DNA of 64,000 bases from Lactiplantibacillus dongliensis (GCF_005405105.1 NZ_BJDK01000004.1:1-64000); one strand, 5' to 3'; counted from the stretch's first letter, positions 16,919 to 26,433 are shown. Program-made: numbers and translations. The notes: generated by a model not told the origin, from the sequence alone.

Positions 16919-17836
16919 CTATTTACCCAATTCAACATTCGTGGCCTGCGCAATCCGATTAACTAACCGAATCCCACTAACTTCATCTACGTCATCATTC
17001 GTATAAATCGCCAGCAAGTAACCTTGGCGATTGCCCGTAGCTTCAACCACATGCCCGACACTATTCACGGCCCAATGACCGGCATCGTCAGCATCCAACC
17101 AGCCATTCTTCAACTCAAAATGCTGCGCCCCTTTTGAGACACCCCAAGCTTGATCACTCGCCACCGTTCCCATCAAGCGCTGGGCATATTGACGTGACGC
17201 TGAAGAGAGATAATGATTCGGATAGAAGATTACTTTCAATAATTGCAATTGATCCGCTGCCGTTGTCGTCGACAAACCCCAATTAACCGGCGCAGCGTGG
17301 CTATGGGTCATGCCCAGATTTTGATATAAGCTGACCAAGGCTGCACTACCACCTAACCGGTCAAACAACAAATAATCGGCCGAATCATTATCGCTTTGTT
17401 GAATCATCTGTGCAGCCTGTTGCTGGTCATTGCCCGACAACGTCACGACACCTTGGTCACGCTGATGTAATAATTGCACTAAGATACCCACTTTAATCGT
17501 ACTAGCCGCACAATACGTCGTGACGTGGCTTTGATTCGTATAGTGATACGTCTGCTTAGTTGCCGGCGCATACACCGCAACATCAACTTTAGGCTGCTTA
17601 GCTGGGACGGCGGTTTGCCAGCGATGCGTTAAGCGTTTTTGTAAACTCACTGGGCGCACTTTCTTAGCCACCTTAGTGACTTTAGCATGGCTTGCCCTAA
17701 TCGTCTGCTTGGCCGTTTTTTGACTCGCCTGGCTTTGGGGATTTTGCCACAACCAGACCGCCCCGCCACCAACAATGACTGCAATCACCACACCAATCGC
17801 CCACACTTGCCACTTTAATTGTCGTTTTACCTTCAA
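16919..17836 (-). CDS. Membrane-anchored beta-lactamase-like serine hydrolase
   Basis: About 305 aa with an N-terminal membrane anchor (WAIGVVIAVIVGGGAVWLW) and a class-A beta-lactamase/PBP-like domain. The nucleophile motif is S-T-I-K (AASTIKVG), the second motif is SDND, and the third is KNG where KTG or KSG is usual. Such Lactobacillus proteins are thought to act on cell-wall peptides rather than on antibiotics. A GTG at 17845 is in frame but forms part of the AGAGGTG ribosome site, so I place the start at TTG 17836. The KNG variation may change substrate or activity. Confidence 0.78.
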   Translation of the reverse strand: MKVKRQLKWQVWAIGVVIAVIVGGGAVWLWQNPQSQASQKTAKQTIRASHAKVTKVAKKVRPVSLQKRLTHRWQTAVPAKQPKVDVAVYAPATKQTYHYTNQSHVTTYCAASTIKVGILVQLLHQRDQGVVTLSGNDQQQAAQMIQQSDNDSADYLLFDRLGGSAALVSLYQNLGMTHSHAAPVNWGLSTTTAADQLQLLKVIFYPNHYLSSASRQYAQRLMGTVASDQAWGVSKGAQHFELKNGWLDADDAGHWAVNSVGHVVEATGNRQGYLLAIYTNDDVDEVSGIRLVNRIAQATNVELGK

Positions 17837-17971
17837 GACCTGCACCTCTTGACACCTGACCCCAACGCATCCCCCAATCCGTCACTTAGGCATTTTCATT
17901 TTTTATCTATCAATAAGCTTAGCATAAATGTTCATTTATTTGTTAACTTTATTTTCACTAAAATCAACCAA

Positions 17972-18008
17972 CAAAAAAACACGACCTGACCATTTGGCCA
18001 GACCGTGC
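17972..18008 (-). terminator. Terminator of the IreB-RuvX-DUF1292 operon
   Basis: A GC-rich stem (CACGACCTGACC at 17980-17991 with GGCCAGACCGTG at 17996-18007) is followed on the minus strand by seven T. It lies 20 bp past the stop of the DUF1292 gene. Confidence 0.88.
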
Positions 18009-18026
18009 TTTCAGCAAGTCCGTGAA

Positions 18027-18320
18027 TTACTGCATCCCGCCATCATCGGCTAAGAAGGTATTCAAGACTTGTTCAACCATATCCCATTCATCATCGGATT
18101 CGATCAACTTCAATTCACCGTTGTCACCATCATCGGGATCGAAAATGTAGGCTTGAATGTCCACTTCTTCATCCGCAGCGGCGTCAGCTGGGTAAATTAA
18201 AATATATGAATGACCGAAGTCTTCAGAATCGAACGTAAATAAAATGTTAAATAAGGTTTCATTGCCGTCATCATCAACTAAGGTGATCACGTCATCTTTT
18301 TTATTTGGTTTTTGACTCAT
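18027..18320 (-). CDS. yrzB: DUF1292 family protein (YrzB-like)
   Basis: A 97-aa, strongly acidic cytosolic protein (many Asp and Glu, end LADDGGMQ) with the conserved core ITLVDDDGNETLFNILFTFDSED and SYILIYPA. DUF1292 proteins are conserved in Firmicutes next to RuvX and IreB; their molecular role is unknown. GAGG lies before ATG 18320, and the gap to ruvX is 14 bp, so it is the third gene of the operon. Confidence 0.9.
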   Translation of the reverse strand: MSQKPNKKDDVITLVDDDGNETLFNILFTFDSEDFGHSYILIYPADAAADEEVDIQAYIFDPDDGDNGELKLIESDDEWDMVEQVLNTFLADDGGMQ

Positions 18321-18334
18321 TGATTAGTTCCTCG

Positions 18335-18769
18335 CTATCCTTGTGTGAGTTTGCCGTGGCGATCCAAGTAGTTTTGCAAGATTAGACTTGCGGCTAACTT
18401 ATCGATCACCTTTTTGCGTTTCTTTCGGGACGTATTCGCTTCTTCCACGAGCATTCGTTCAGCTTCAACCGTTGTCAAACGTTCGTCTTCAAAGTCAATC
18501 GGTAAATGGAACCGTTCCGTCAGTAAGTCGCCATAATGCTTAGACGCCTCTGCCCGCGGACCTAAGCTATTGTTCATATTCTTAGGCAATCCGAGGACAA
18601 AGCCACCGGCATCATGTTCTTTAACCAGCTCGGCAACGCGGTCTAACCCGAATTCTTCTTCATCTTCATTGATGCGAATAATTTCCACGCCTTGCGCTGT
18701 CCAGCCGAATACGTCACTAATCGCTACGCCGACTGTTCTGGAACCAACATCCAACCCCATTAACTTCAT
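18335..18769 (-). CDS. ruvX: Putative Holliday junction resolvase / pre-16S rRNA nuclease RuvX (YqgF)
   Basis: 144 aa RNase-H-like fold. The N-terminal [15 protein letters not shown] carries the catalytic Asp; [10 protein letters not shown], the [12 protein letters not shown] motif and [14 protein letters not shown] complete the active-site pattern. In bacteria the YqgF family is linked to 16S rRNA 5' processing and to recombination. ATG 18769 overlaps the IreB stop by 4 bp (ATGA), so translation is coupled. Confidence 0.93.
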   Translation of the reverse strand: MKLMGLDVGSRTVGVAISDVFGWTAQGVEIIRINEDEEEFGLDRVAELVKEHDAGGFVLGLPKNMNNSLGPRAEASKHYGDLLTERFHLPIDFEDERLTTVEAERMLVEEANTSRKKRKKVIDKLAASLILQNYLDRHGKLTQG

Positions 18770-19035
18770 GCATTAACATCCTTATCTGCCTTCAAATAGG
18801 ACTTGACAAGTTCTTCAATAATTTCGTCACGCTGGTGCTTACGAATTAAATTCCGAGCATCCTTTAAACGCGGGATATACGCCGGGTCTCCAGATAGTAA
18901 GTAACCGACAATCTGGTTAATCGGGTTGTACCCCTTTTCTTGTAGCGCTTCGTAGACCGTCGTTAACGTGTCATGGACATCTTTAACATTGTCATTATCG
19001 AAGTTAAAATACATTGTTTTGTCTAACGTACTCAT
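18766..19035 (-). CDS. ireB: IreB family regulatory phosphoprotein (DUF965)
   Basis: 89 aa matching IreB over its whole length ([46 protein letters not shown]). In enterococci IreB is phosphorylated by the Ser/Thr kinase IreK near its N-terminus and affects cephalosporin resistance. Thr residues at 3 and 7 are candidate sites here. GGGAGG lies before ATG 19035. It is the first gene of a three-gene operon with ruvX and the DUF1292 gene. Confidence 0.92.
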   Translation of the reverse strand: MSTLDKTMYFNFDNDNVKDVHDTLTTVYEALQEKGYNPINQIVGYLLSGDPAYIPRLKDARNLIRKHQRDEIIEELVKSYLKADKDVNA

Positions 19036-19151
19036 AAAAAAGCACCTCCCGCTAGTTTCCGCTTCTAGTCCATTCTACTAAATGCTTATATGAAGTACAA
19101 TCAATCCACTTTGATGTAACACATTCGTAATAAAGGGACGCAACTGATAAC

Positions 19152-21794
19152 CTACTTTTCAGCTAACCAAGTATGCGCAGCTTTTAACGCGGCTGGCAAC
19201 CCAGCGGGCTTCTTCCCACCAGCTTGGGCTAAGGTTGGTCGACCGCCACCGCCGCCACCAACTTGCGGAGCAATTGCTTTGATCAAGTCACCAGCTTTAA
19301 TGCCGGCCTTAACTTTAGCATCGCTGACCGCAACTAATAAGTTAACCTTATCGCCGACGACAGCGCCAAGTACTAGCACATCTGAATATTGCTTGGTCTT
19401 CCAAGTATCCGCCAGTTGCCGTAATTGATCCATCCCCGAAACTTGGACCGCAGCCGCAATTAAGGTTGTCCCATTAATATCAGCCACATTTTCGAAAACG
19501 GCGCCCGCTTGTTGACTCGCTAACTTGCTTTCTAAGCTAGCCGCTTTTTGTTGGGCCGCTTTCAAGTCTGCTTGGAGTTGGCTAACCCGATCAGTAGTTT
19601 CAGCTAATTTTGGTGCTTTAACTTGGGCCGCAATCGTCTTTAACCAATTTTCTTCATGTGATAATAATTCGAAGGCTTCCTTAGAGGTAACGGCTTCAAT
19701 CCGCCGAACACCCGCGCCGACCCCGGCTTCAGAAACAATCTTAAAGAGCCCGAGTTCGCTACTGTTCTTAACGTGGGTCCCACCATCGAATTCGATTGAG
19801 TAGTCCCCAATTGAAACGACCCGGACAATCTTCCCGTATTTCTGCGTGAAGACCGCAATCGCGCCCATCTTATGACCCGTTTCTTGGTCGGTTTGAATGG
19901 CACTAACTGGCAAGGCCGCCCAGATCTTATCGTTCACGATCTGTTCAACTTTTGCCAATTCTTCGTCAGTCACTTGACCAAAGTGCGTAAAGTCAAACCG
20001 CAAGTAGTCGGGTTCAACTAATGAGCCAGCTTGTTGCGTATGGGGTCCTAATACATCGCGTAAGGCTTGATCCAACAAGTGGGTCGCCGTATGGTTCTTT
20101 TCGACCTTCGCATGGAAGGCTAAGTCAACGTTTAAGGTGTAAGTGGCGTCTTTATGCATTGGCTTTAAGACTTCAACCGTATGCAAATGCTGCTTATTTG
20201 GTGCATTTTGCACATCCGTCACCTTAGCGACCGTTTGACCATCGGCATCTAAGATCACCCCACGGTCAGCCACTTGGCCACCCATTTCGGCATAAAATGG
20301 CGTCTTGCTGAAGATCATTTCAGCCGTTCCACTCGCTACATCATCAACCAGCTTTTCATCAACAATGATGTCGTTTAAAACCCCTTGTACATCAGTTAAC
20401 TCATCGTAGCCCACATAGTCACTCGGGGTCTTCAAGTTGATCAACAAGCTTCGTTGTACGCCCATTGATTTGGCATTACTCCGAGCATTCCGGGCCCGGT
20501 CACGTTGAGCTTTCATCTCAACTTCAAAGCCAGGTTCATCGACTTTTAAGCCTTCATCGCCCGCATATTCCTTCGTCAATTCGAATGGGAAGCCGTACGT
20601 ATCGTATAACTTGAACGCATCCACGCCTGGTAAGGTATCTTGGCCGGCTTGCTTCGTATCCGCAATTAATTGGTTCAATAGGCTCAGCCCATCGTTCAAG
20701 GTTTCGTTAAAACGACTTTCCTCAGAACTGACAATTTTGGCCACGTAATCGGCATTTTTCAAGACGTCCGGATAATGGGACTTCATGATTTCCCCAACGA
20801 TTGGGACTAATTGGTCCAAGAACGCATCCTTTAAGCCCAACTTTTGTCCGTGTAAAATAGCCCGCCGAATCAAACGGCGAATCACATAGCCGCGGCCTTC
20901 ATTTGATGGTAAGGCACCATCACTAATAGCAAAGGTAATCGTCCGGGCATGGTCAGCAATGACTTTGAATGACACGTCGTCTTGTGCGTTATCGCCATAA
21001 TGCTTACCAGCACTTAATGCTTCCGTCTTATGGATAATTGGTAAGAATAAGTCGGTTTCAAAGTTAGTTGGCGCATTTTGGAAAATGGAAACGACCCGTT
21101 CGAGCCCCATCCCCGTATCAATGTTTTTCCGTGGTAGGGGTTCGTAAGTTCCTTCCGGCGTATGGTTAAATTGTGAGAACACGATGTTCCAAACTTCCAA
21201 GTAGCGTTCGTTTTCCCCGCCAGGATAATTTTCAGGATCGTCGTCAGCTAAGTTATTGAAGCTTTCGCCCCGATCGTAGAAGATTTCGGAATCAGGCCCA
21301 GAAGGTCCTTGACCGATATCCCAGAAGTTATCTTCAACCTTGATAATATGGTCCGGTTTAACCCCAGTGGCTTCCCATTCTTTGATGGCATCGGTATCTT
21401 TAGGGTAGACCGTCATATAAAGCTTTTCTGGATCCCAGCCAAACCATTTTGGTGAGGTCAATAATTCCCACGCCCAAGCAATGGCTTCTTTCTTGAAGTA
21501 ATCGCCCACTGAGAAGTTCCCGAGCATTTCAAATAACGTATGATGCCGCGCTGTCCGTCCAACATTTTCAATATCGTTGGTCCGAATACTCTTTTGCGAG
21601 CTGGTCATCCGCGGATTATCAGGCACAACGGAGCCATCAAAATACTTCTTCATCGTGGCAACTCCAGAGTTAATCCACAATAACGTGGGATCATCGACTG
21701 GGACTAATGACGCACTGGGCACGATGGTATGGCCTTTTTCATGGAAAAAGTCCAAGTACATCTGCCGAATTTCACTACTGCTTAATTTTTTCAT
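19152..21794 (-). CDS. alaS: Alanyl-tRNA synthetase
   Basis: 880 aa, normal length. The catalytic domain starts SSEIRQMYLDFFHEKGHTIVPSASLVP. The editing domain has HTATHLLDQALRD, and the C-terminal C-Ala domain is present. The segment usually written C-GGTH reads FDGGTHVKNSSELG, so the Cys ligand of the editing-site zinc is replaced by Asp. A Gly-rich stretch (QVGGGGGG) near residue 850 is also typical of the enzyme. ATG 21794 has AGGTG. It is controlled by the T-box leader directly upstream. Confidence 0.97.
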   Translation of the reverse strand: MKKLSSSEIRQMYLDFFHEKGHTIVPSASLVPVDDPTLLWINSGVATMKKYFDGSVVPDNPRMTSSQKSIRTNDIENVGRTARHHTLFEMLGNFSVGDYFKKEAIAWAWELLTSPKWFGWDPEKLYMTVYPKDTDAIKEWEATGVKPDHIIKVEDNFWDIGQGPSGPDSEIFYDRGESFNNLADDDPENYPGGENERYLEVWNIVFSQFNHTPEGTYEPLPRKNIDTGMGLERVVSIFQNAPTNFETDLFLPIIHKTEALSAGKHYGDNAQDDVSFKVIADHARTITFAISDGALPSNEGRGYVIRRLIRRAILHGQKLGLKDAFLDQLVPIVGEIMKSHYPDVLKNADYVAKIVSSEESRFNETLNDGLSLLNQLIADTKQAGQDTLPGVDAFKLYDTYGFPFELTKEYAGDEGLKVDEPGFEVEMKAQRDRARNARSNAKSMGVQRSLLINLKTPSDYVGYDELTDVQGVLNDIIVDEKLVDDVASGTAEMIFSKTPFYAEMGGQVADRGVILDADGQTVAKVTDVQNAPNKQHLHTVEVLKPMHKDATYTLNVDLAFHAKVEKNHTATHLLDQALRDVLGPHTQQAGSLVEPDYLRFDFTHFGQVTDEELAKVEQIVNDKIWAALPVSAIQTDQETGHKMGAIAVFTQKYGKIVRVVSIGDYSIEFDGGTHVKNSSELGLFKIVSEAGVGAGVRRIEAVTSKEAFELLSHEENWLKTIAAQVKAPKLAETTDRVSQLQADLKAAQQKAASLESKLASQQAGAVFENVADINGTTLIAAAVQVSGMDQLRQLADTWKTKQYSDVLVLGAVVGDKVNLLVAVSDAKVKAGIKAGDLIKAIAPQVGGGGGGRPTLAQAGGKKPAGLPAALKAAHTWLAEK

Positions 21795-22045
21795 GTCACC
21801 TATGGCACCCTTTCTAAACTGTCGTTTTAAGGCAAAAAAACACCGTTGCTAGTAAAGACGCTGTTAACGCGGTACCACTTTACTTGCAACGATGTGTTCG
21901 TTTACCTCTTAAGCTCATTAACGCTGAGACACGGACTGGTTAGCCAGTCATTGAGTCATTCGGTAGCATTTTATCGACACCGCACTTTTCACAGCGACCA
22001 AAGTGTTTCTGAACTGATATGGCGATAAAATATATCCTTACTCTG
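21795..22045 (-). promoter_or_regulatory. T-box leader of alaS (tRNA-Ala riboswitch)
   Basis: The conserved T-box TGGTACCGCGTT lies at 21866-21877. It is enclosed by a hairpin whose arms (GTTGC-AGTAAAG and CTTTACT-GCAAC) form the terminator, followed by seven T at about 21834-21840. A Stem I-like helix (TTTATCG pairing with CGATAAA) occupies 21970-22035. Uncharged tRNA binding the T-box would stabilise the antiterminator. An alanine specifier is expected from the downstream gene; I could not place it with certainty. Confidence 0.93.
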
Positions 22046-22048
22046 CAA

Positions 22049-22077
22049 AGTATAGAAAAATTAAGGCGCCTTGTCAA
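22049..22077 (-). promoter_or_regulatory. alaS promoter
   Basis: On the minus strand: TTGACA (22072-22077), 17 bp, TATACT (22049-22054). A near-consensus sigma-A promoter just before the T-box leader. Confidence 0.88.
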
Positions 22078-22095
22078 CTGCTAACGCGCGTTAAC

Positions 22096-23439
22096 TTAAC
22101 CTTTCCGATCTTTACGGGCTTTGCGGGCTGAGGCTCGTTGTTCAATCCGTCTATCCATCCGCGCCTTATCCGAAATCTTCGTCCGAATCCGGCGTTTGTA
22201 ACCTGGTTTGACTTTCTTCTTGGCATTCTTCACGTAACTAATCAGACTAGGATCTAGCTTGTCTTGATGTTGTTTCCGTTTGTCACGCCGATTCCGGTCA
22301 TAACTATCCACGATTTCACCATCACGAATGGCTTTCGGTTTGAACTTAATCCCTAAGGCTTCAACGGCACTGACCTTGTCTTCTTCACCGGGACTATAAA
22401 GCGTGATCGCCGTCCCCGGCATCCCGTTCCGACCAGTCCGGCCAACCCGATGAATAAAGAATTCCAAATCAGTTGGAATATCATCATTGATGACGTGTGA
22501 GACCCCTTCAATGTCAATCCCCCGTGAGGCCAAATCAGTCGCCACCACGAATTGATACTTCAAGTTCTGGACGTCACGCATGACCCGTTTTCGTTCCCGG
22601 GGCTTAATATCACCATGAATCATTGCAACGGTCAAGCCTTGACCCTTCAAGTAATGGGCAATTTGTTGGACCCGTTCCTTAGTATTGGCAAAGATCAAGA
22701 CCAAATAAGGCTCCCCAATCGTCAATAAGCGATAAATAATACTATTCTTATCATGACTCTTGGTCGAAATCAGCCAGTTGTCAATCGTTGGACTAATCAC
22801 CGACTCAACTGGAATTTCTTCCATCACCGGATTATTCATATACTTCTTCAAAAATGGCGTCAGCTTTTGCGGCATTGTTGCTGAGAAGACTAACATTTGT
22901 AAGTCTGCTGGCATCCGGCCGGCAATCTGATCAACAACATTTAAGAAGCCTAAATCTAACGTCATATCGGCTTCATCGACAACTAATTGCGTAGCCGTAT
23001 GAATATTCAACGCTTGAGCGCGGATCAAGTCTAAAATCCGACCTGGTGTCCCAATCACTAATTGTGGTTGATGCCGATGTAATTTCGTCACTTGTTCTTG
23101 CTTGTCGGTCCCACCAACATATAATCCAATATGAATGGCTTTCGGACTATGCTGAATCAACTGCTTAGCCGCCGCTTGAATTTGGTAAGCTAATTCACGA
23201 CTAGGCGTCGTAATCACTGCTTGTACGCGACGTTCATCCGCATTCAATTGATTAATCATTGGTAATAGGAACGTATGCGTCTTTCCACTCCCAGTAGCGG
23301 ATTGGCCAATCACACTTCGGCCAGCCGCAATCACTGGAATTAATTTCTCTTGCACCGCGGTTGGTTTGCGGAAGTTGATCTCCTGCAACGCCTGCATGAT
23401 AAATGGTTGTAACTTAAAATCGTTAAAACTTGCGGTCAT
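22096..23439 (-). CDS. cshB: DEAD-box ATP-dependent RNA helicase (CshB-like)
   Basis: 447 aa. All helicase motifs are visible in order: Q motif near PTAVQEKLIP, motif I SATGSGKT, Ia PSRELA, II VVDEADMTLD, III SATMP, V TDLASRGIDIEG, VI HRVGRTGRNG. The last 80 residues are very basic (KKKVKPGYKRRIRTK...), an RNA-binding tail like that of CshB, which acts in RNA remodelling at low temperature. GAGG before ATG 23439 overlaps the end of the upstream nrnA gene (stop at 23442), so the two are coupled. Confidence 0.92.
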   Translation of the reverse strand: MTASFNDFKLQPFIMQALQEINFRKPTAVQEKLIPVIAAGRSVIGQSATGSGKTHTFLLPMINQLNADERRVQAVITTPSRELAYQIQAAAKQLIQHSPKAIHIGLYVGGTDKQEQVTKLHRHQPQLVIGTPGRILDLIRAQALNIHTATQLVVDEADMTLDLGFLNVVDQIAGRMPADLQMLVFSATMPQKLTPFLKKYMNNPVMEEIPVESVISPTIDNWLISTKSHDKNSIIYRLLTIGEPYLVLIFANTKERVQQIAHYLKGQGLTVAMIHGDIKPRERKRVMRDVQNLKYQFVVATDLASRGIDIEGVSHVINDDIPTDLEFFIHRVGRTGRNGMPGTAITLYSPGEEDKVSAVEALGIKFKPKAIRDGEIVDSYDRNRRDKRKQHQDKLDPSLISYVKNAKKKVKPGYKRRIRTKISDKARMDRRIEQRASARKARKDRKG

Positions 23440-23441
23440 TA

Positions 23442-24398
23442 TTAAACCTCTTTCTCGTAATCCCGGGCAACTTGGTCGAGTTCACGCACGACCGTTTCAA
23501 TTTCGGCCTGGTCTTTAGCTTTGGCCCCGCTTGCCATTGGGTGGCCGCCACCGTCATGCAACTTAGCAACCCCGTTGATTGACGGCCCTTTGGAACGTAG
23601 CCGAATCCGGAAATCGCCTTCCTTTTGTTGCACAAAAATTGCCCAGGCTTTGACCGTATCAATCCGGCCAGGCAATGGCACGACCCCTGCCGTGCTGGCA
23701 TCCCCAATTTCAAAGGAGTCCATGATATCGTTCGTTAAGATGACATACGCCGCCCCTGAATCTAATTGCGTCAGGTGCTCATAGACGTAGGCAGATAACC
23801 GGGCAACTGGCAACGTAATCGTATCTTCAATCCGGTTAACGGCCGTGGCATCCGCGCCAGCTTCCATTAACGCCGCCGCTGCTCGCAACGTACTAGGCTT
23901 AGTCGCATCGTATAAGAAACGGCCGGTATCGCCAACAATCCCCGCATACAGCAACTTCGCAGCATCGGCCGTTAAAGTCAATTCGGACTTAAAGGCTGCA
24001 TAGAACTGATAGATCAGTTCACTCGTACTAGACGCCTCAACGTCGACCCATTGCGGATCGCCAAATGCATCATCATTCGGATGATGGTCAATCTTAACCA
24101 AGGCACTACCCGCCTGATAAAATTCACCGTCAATCCGTGGTTGGTTAGCCGTGTCTAAAACCATCACTAACGCATCCTGATAATCTGCTTCAGTCACAAC
24201 ATCCATTTGGCCGAGCCAGTCAAAGCCATGATACTGCTTTCCGGGTGCCAAGACTTTTTTATCTGGAAAACTAGCTTGAATAATTTCAGCTAAGCCCAAT
24301 TGACTCCCAATGGCATCGGGATCAGGGCGTTGATGCCGTTGAATGATAATCGTTTTTGCTTGTTTGATTAAATTTAAAATTTCTGTTTGGACGGTCAT
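23442..24398 (-). CDS. nrnA: DHH/DHHA1 phosphoesterase (NrnA: nanoRNase / pAp phosphatase)
   Basis: 318 aa with the DHH-family motifs RPDPDAIGS, VLDTANQPR, KIDHHPNDD and the C-terminal DHHA1 motif DGGGHPMASG. NrnA degrades 2-5-nt RNAs and 3'-phosphoadenosine 5'-phosphate. The start is ATG 24398 with AGGAAGG; the longer ORF to 24485 has no ribosome site and lies mostly outside the conserved domain. It is co-transcribed with the helicase, which suggests a joint role in RNA turnover. Confidence 0.92.
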   Translation of the reverse strand: MTVQTEILNLIKQAKTIIIQRHQRPDPDAIGSQLGLAEIIQASFPDKKVLAPGKQYHGFDWLGQMDVVTEADYQDALVMVLDTANQPRIDGEFYQAGSALVKIDHHPNDDAFGDPQWVDVEASSTSELIYQFYAAFKSELTLTADAAKLLYAGIVGDTGRFLYDATKPSTLRAAAALMEAGADATAVNRIEDTITLPVARLSAYVYEHLTQLDSGAAYVILTNDIMDSFEIGDASTAGVVPLPGRIDTVKAWAIFVQQKEGDFRIRLRSKGPSINGVAKLHDGGGHPMASGAKAKDQAEIETVVRELDQVARDYEKEV

Positions 24399-24490
24399 AA
24401 TAGTCCTTCCTGTTTGTTCAAAATTTGCTGATGGCTCAAAACTGCCATAGTACCCTAGTATACCGAAGTTTCTGCCGAACGCCAAATGAA

Positions 24491-25624
24491 TTAGTGCTCG
24501 TGCGGATATAAAGGTAAGGTTAAGTTTTCAAAAGCCAGCGGGGCTAAGCCCGTTAAGGTAATTCCTAATAACCGAATCCCCGTCTCAAAATGGCTGTCGA
24601 CGACCTCGTCAAAAATTTCTTCGGCATACTGATCAAGAATCACCGGGTCGTTAGGTAGAAATTCACTAAACGTCCGCCGTTTGGTAATCGTCACAAAGTC
24701 CCCATAACGCAACTTTAAGACTAACGTTTTACCATGCCGTTGATGAGCTTGCATCGTGGTACTGACTAATTTCGCAATTGTCTTTAAATGCGTGTTAACT
24801 TCCGTTTGGGTTTGTAGAAATGGCCCAAAAGTACGCTCTTTACCAATCGACTTACGTTCCCGCAAATATTCGACCGGCCGATCATCACTCCCCCGCACTC
24901 GGCGGTATAGGATATAGCCCAGCTTACCGAAGTGCTGAATCAAATCCATTTCGGTTTGCTGATAAAGATCCGCGCCCGTTAAGATGCCCAGATCATGCAT
25001 CTTCGGCACCGTCTTCTTCCCAACGCCACGAAACTTTTCAATCGGTTCACGTAATAAAAAGGGCTCCGCGTCTTGTGGCAACACAATCGTCACGCCCGCT
25101 GGCTTCCGATAGTCTGAGGCCAACTTAGCAATAAATTTGTTGTATGAGATTCCCGTCGAGCAAGTCAAGTTGGTCTTATACCAAATCTCGCGCTGCAACT
25201 GGTGCGCCAATTGTACGGCACTGCGGATCTGCGGCTTATTCTCAGTCACGTCTAAATACGCTTCGTCAAACGCAATCGGTTCAATCTTATCGGTATACTC
25301 ATGGAAAATCTCATGAATTTGCGCCGAAACTTGTTTATACAACGGAAAGTCTGGCGTCTTAAACACCGCCTTCGGACAAAGTTCCAATGCTTTTTGGGCG
25401 GGCATCGCTGAATGAACACCGTATTGACGCGCCACATAATTGGCCGTGGTCACGACCCCGCGGCCCCCAGTCTGGCGTGGATCATGCGCAATCACTAGTG
25501 GCTGGGTCTTATAGGCCGGGTGCTCGCGTTCTTCAATCGACGCATAAAAGGCATCCATATCCACATGAATAATTTTTCGACTAGTATCAATTTGAATCGG
25601 CGCTTCAATGATCGATTGAGCCAT
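24491..25624 (-). CDS. dinB: DNA polymerase IV (Y-family translesion polymerase)
   Basis: 377 aa Y-family polymerase. Catalytic carboxylates appear in [12 protein letters not shown] and [11 protein letters not shown]; the C-terminal little-finger domain follows, with [12 protein letters not shown] as the helix-hairpin-helix region. GGGAGTG precedes ATG 25624. The upstream promoter contains a LexA-type SOS box between -35 and -10, so it should be damage-inducible. The C-terminus lacks an obvious long clamp-binding extension. Confidence 0.95.
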   Translation of the reverse strand: MAQSIIEAPIQIDTSRKIIHVDMDAFYASIEEREHPAYKTQPLVIAHDPRQTGGRGVVTTANYVARQYGVHSAMPAQKALELCPKAVFKTPDFPLYKQVSAQIHEIFHEYTDKIEPIAFDEAYLDVTENKPQIRSAVQLAHQLQREIWYKTNLTCSTGISYNKFIAKLASDYRKPAGVTIVLPQDAEPFLLREPIEKFRGVGKKTVPKMHDLGILTGADLYQQTEMDLIQHFGKLGYILYRRVRGSDDRPVEYLRERKSIGKERTFGPFLQTQTEVNTHLKTIAKLVSTTMQAHQRHGKTLVLKLRYGDFVTITKRRTFSEFLPNDPVILDQYAEEIFDEVVDSHFETGIRLLGITLTGLAPLAFENLTLPLYPHEH

Positions 25625-25660
25625 CGCGCAGCACTCCCTTCATTCGTTTCATTAAACTTA

Positions 25661-25690
25661 ATTATAACTGAACATACGTTCATTAAGCAA
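25661..25690 (-). promoter_or_regulatory. dinB promoter with embedded SOS (LexA) box
   Basis: On the minus strand: TTGCTT (25685-25690), 18 bp, TATAAT (25661-25666). The spacer holds the palindrome TGAAC-ATAC-GTTCA (25669-25682, plus-strand reading), a good match to the Gram-positive LexA consensus CGAAC-N4-GTTCG. LexA binding there would block RNA polymerase. Confidence 0.85.
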
Positions 25691-25951
25691 CTCTAACGCC
25701 GTTGATAGCTATTATCGATTGATGTTCTTTGCCACTCTGGTTGGTCCATAATCGGCTGGCGTTAACTGACCGCCAACTCACCAATTTAACCAACCAACTT
25801 AACTGAAAATGACCCCCTCATCAGCGCAATTAACTTTCCAATCCTAGTATTGGGGTTCATGAGTAATAGCTAACACGCTGCAGTGCTTCCTTTAGTTGCT
25901 AGACACCACCGTAAATCAACAAAGACGACCTCAGTTAATGACAACTTAAGC
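25691..25951. other. Gene-free region holding a collapsed copy of the dispersed repeat
   Basis: No ORF was recognised. Positions 25732-25770 match the 5' flank and 5' outer stem of the repeat at 50421 (CACTCTGGTTGG, then AATCGGCT), then jump to the element's 3' flank (CGTTAACTGAC). This looks like a copy that has lost its middle. The remainder has no evident feature. Confidence 0.6.
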
Positions 25952-25992
25952 CTAAAAAATAAGCTCAAGTCCACATTGGACTCAAGCTTATG
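25952..25992 (-). terminator. Terminator of tgt-yajC
   Basis: An imperfect 12-bp stem (25961-25972 with 25978-25989), extended by ATAAGC/GCTTAT, is followed on the minus strand by ATTTTTT. It lies 10 bp past the yajC stop. Confidence 0.82.
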
Positions 25993-26001
25993 ATTAAGGC
26001 A

Positions 26002-26433
26002 TTATTTTGCTTCAGAATCAGCACTATCAGCTTCGCTAGTGACTTCCGCATCAGCACTCGTGGCACTTTCAGCATCAGTACTAGTGGCAGCAGCGGATTC
26101 AGCCGCAGCCCCACTAGCAGGTGCGACCGTTTGGCCAGCATCGGCCGGCGTTACTTTAGCTAAAGCGGTCATATCAAAGACCAAGTAAATCCCGTCACAG
26201 TCTAAGGTAACAGTCTTTTCAGCTTCGTTGACTTCATCAACGACCCCATGCAAACGGCCAATCGTGGTGACCTTGTCGCCGCGCTTAACTTTGCTTAACA
26301 TGTTTTGGTGTTGTTGTTGTTGTTTCCGTTGTGGCCGGATCATGAAGAAGTATAAGAATGCAAACATCACAACGATGAATACAATCGACATGGTTTGACC
26401 GCCAAAAACGCCGGCCCCTAATAAAATGTTCAT
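26002..26433 (-). CDS. yajC: Preprotein translocase subunit YajC
   Basis: 143 aa with a single N-terminal membrane span (MSIVFIVVMFAFLYFFMI), immediately followed by the YajC signature RPQRKQQQQHQNML, then MLSKVKRGDKVTTIGRLHGVV. YajC associates with SecDF at the Sec translocon. The last 45 residues are a low-complexity Ala/Ser/Asp/Glu tail (ATSTDAESATSADAE...), longer than in most homologues. Ribosome site GGAG before ATG 26433. Downstream of tgt, as in many bacteria. Confidence 0.95.
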   Translation of the reverse strand: MNILLGAGVFGGQTMSIVFIVVMFAFLYFFMIRPQRKQQQQHQNMLSKVKRGDKVTTIGRLHGVVDEVNEAEKTVTLDCDGIYLVFDMTALAKVTPADAGQTVAPASGAAAESAAATSTDAESATSADAEVTSEADSADSEAK

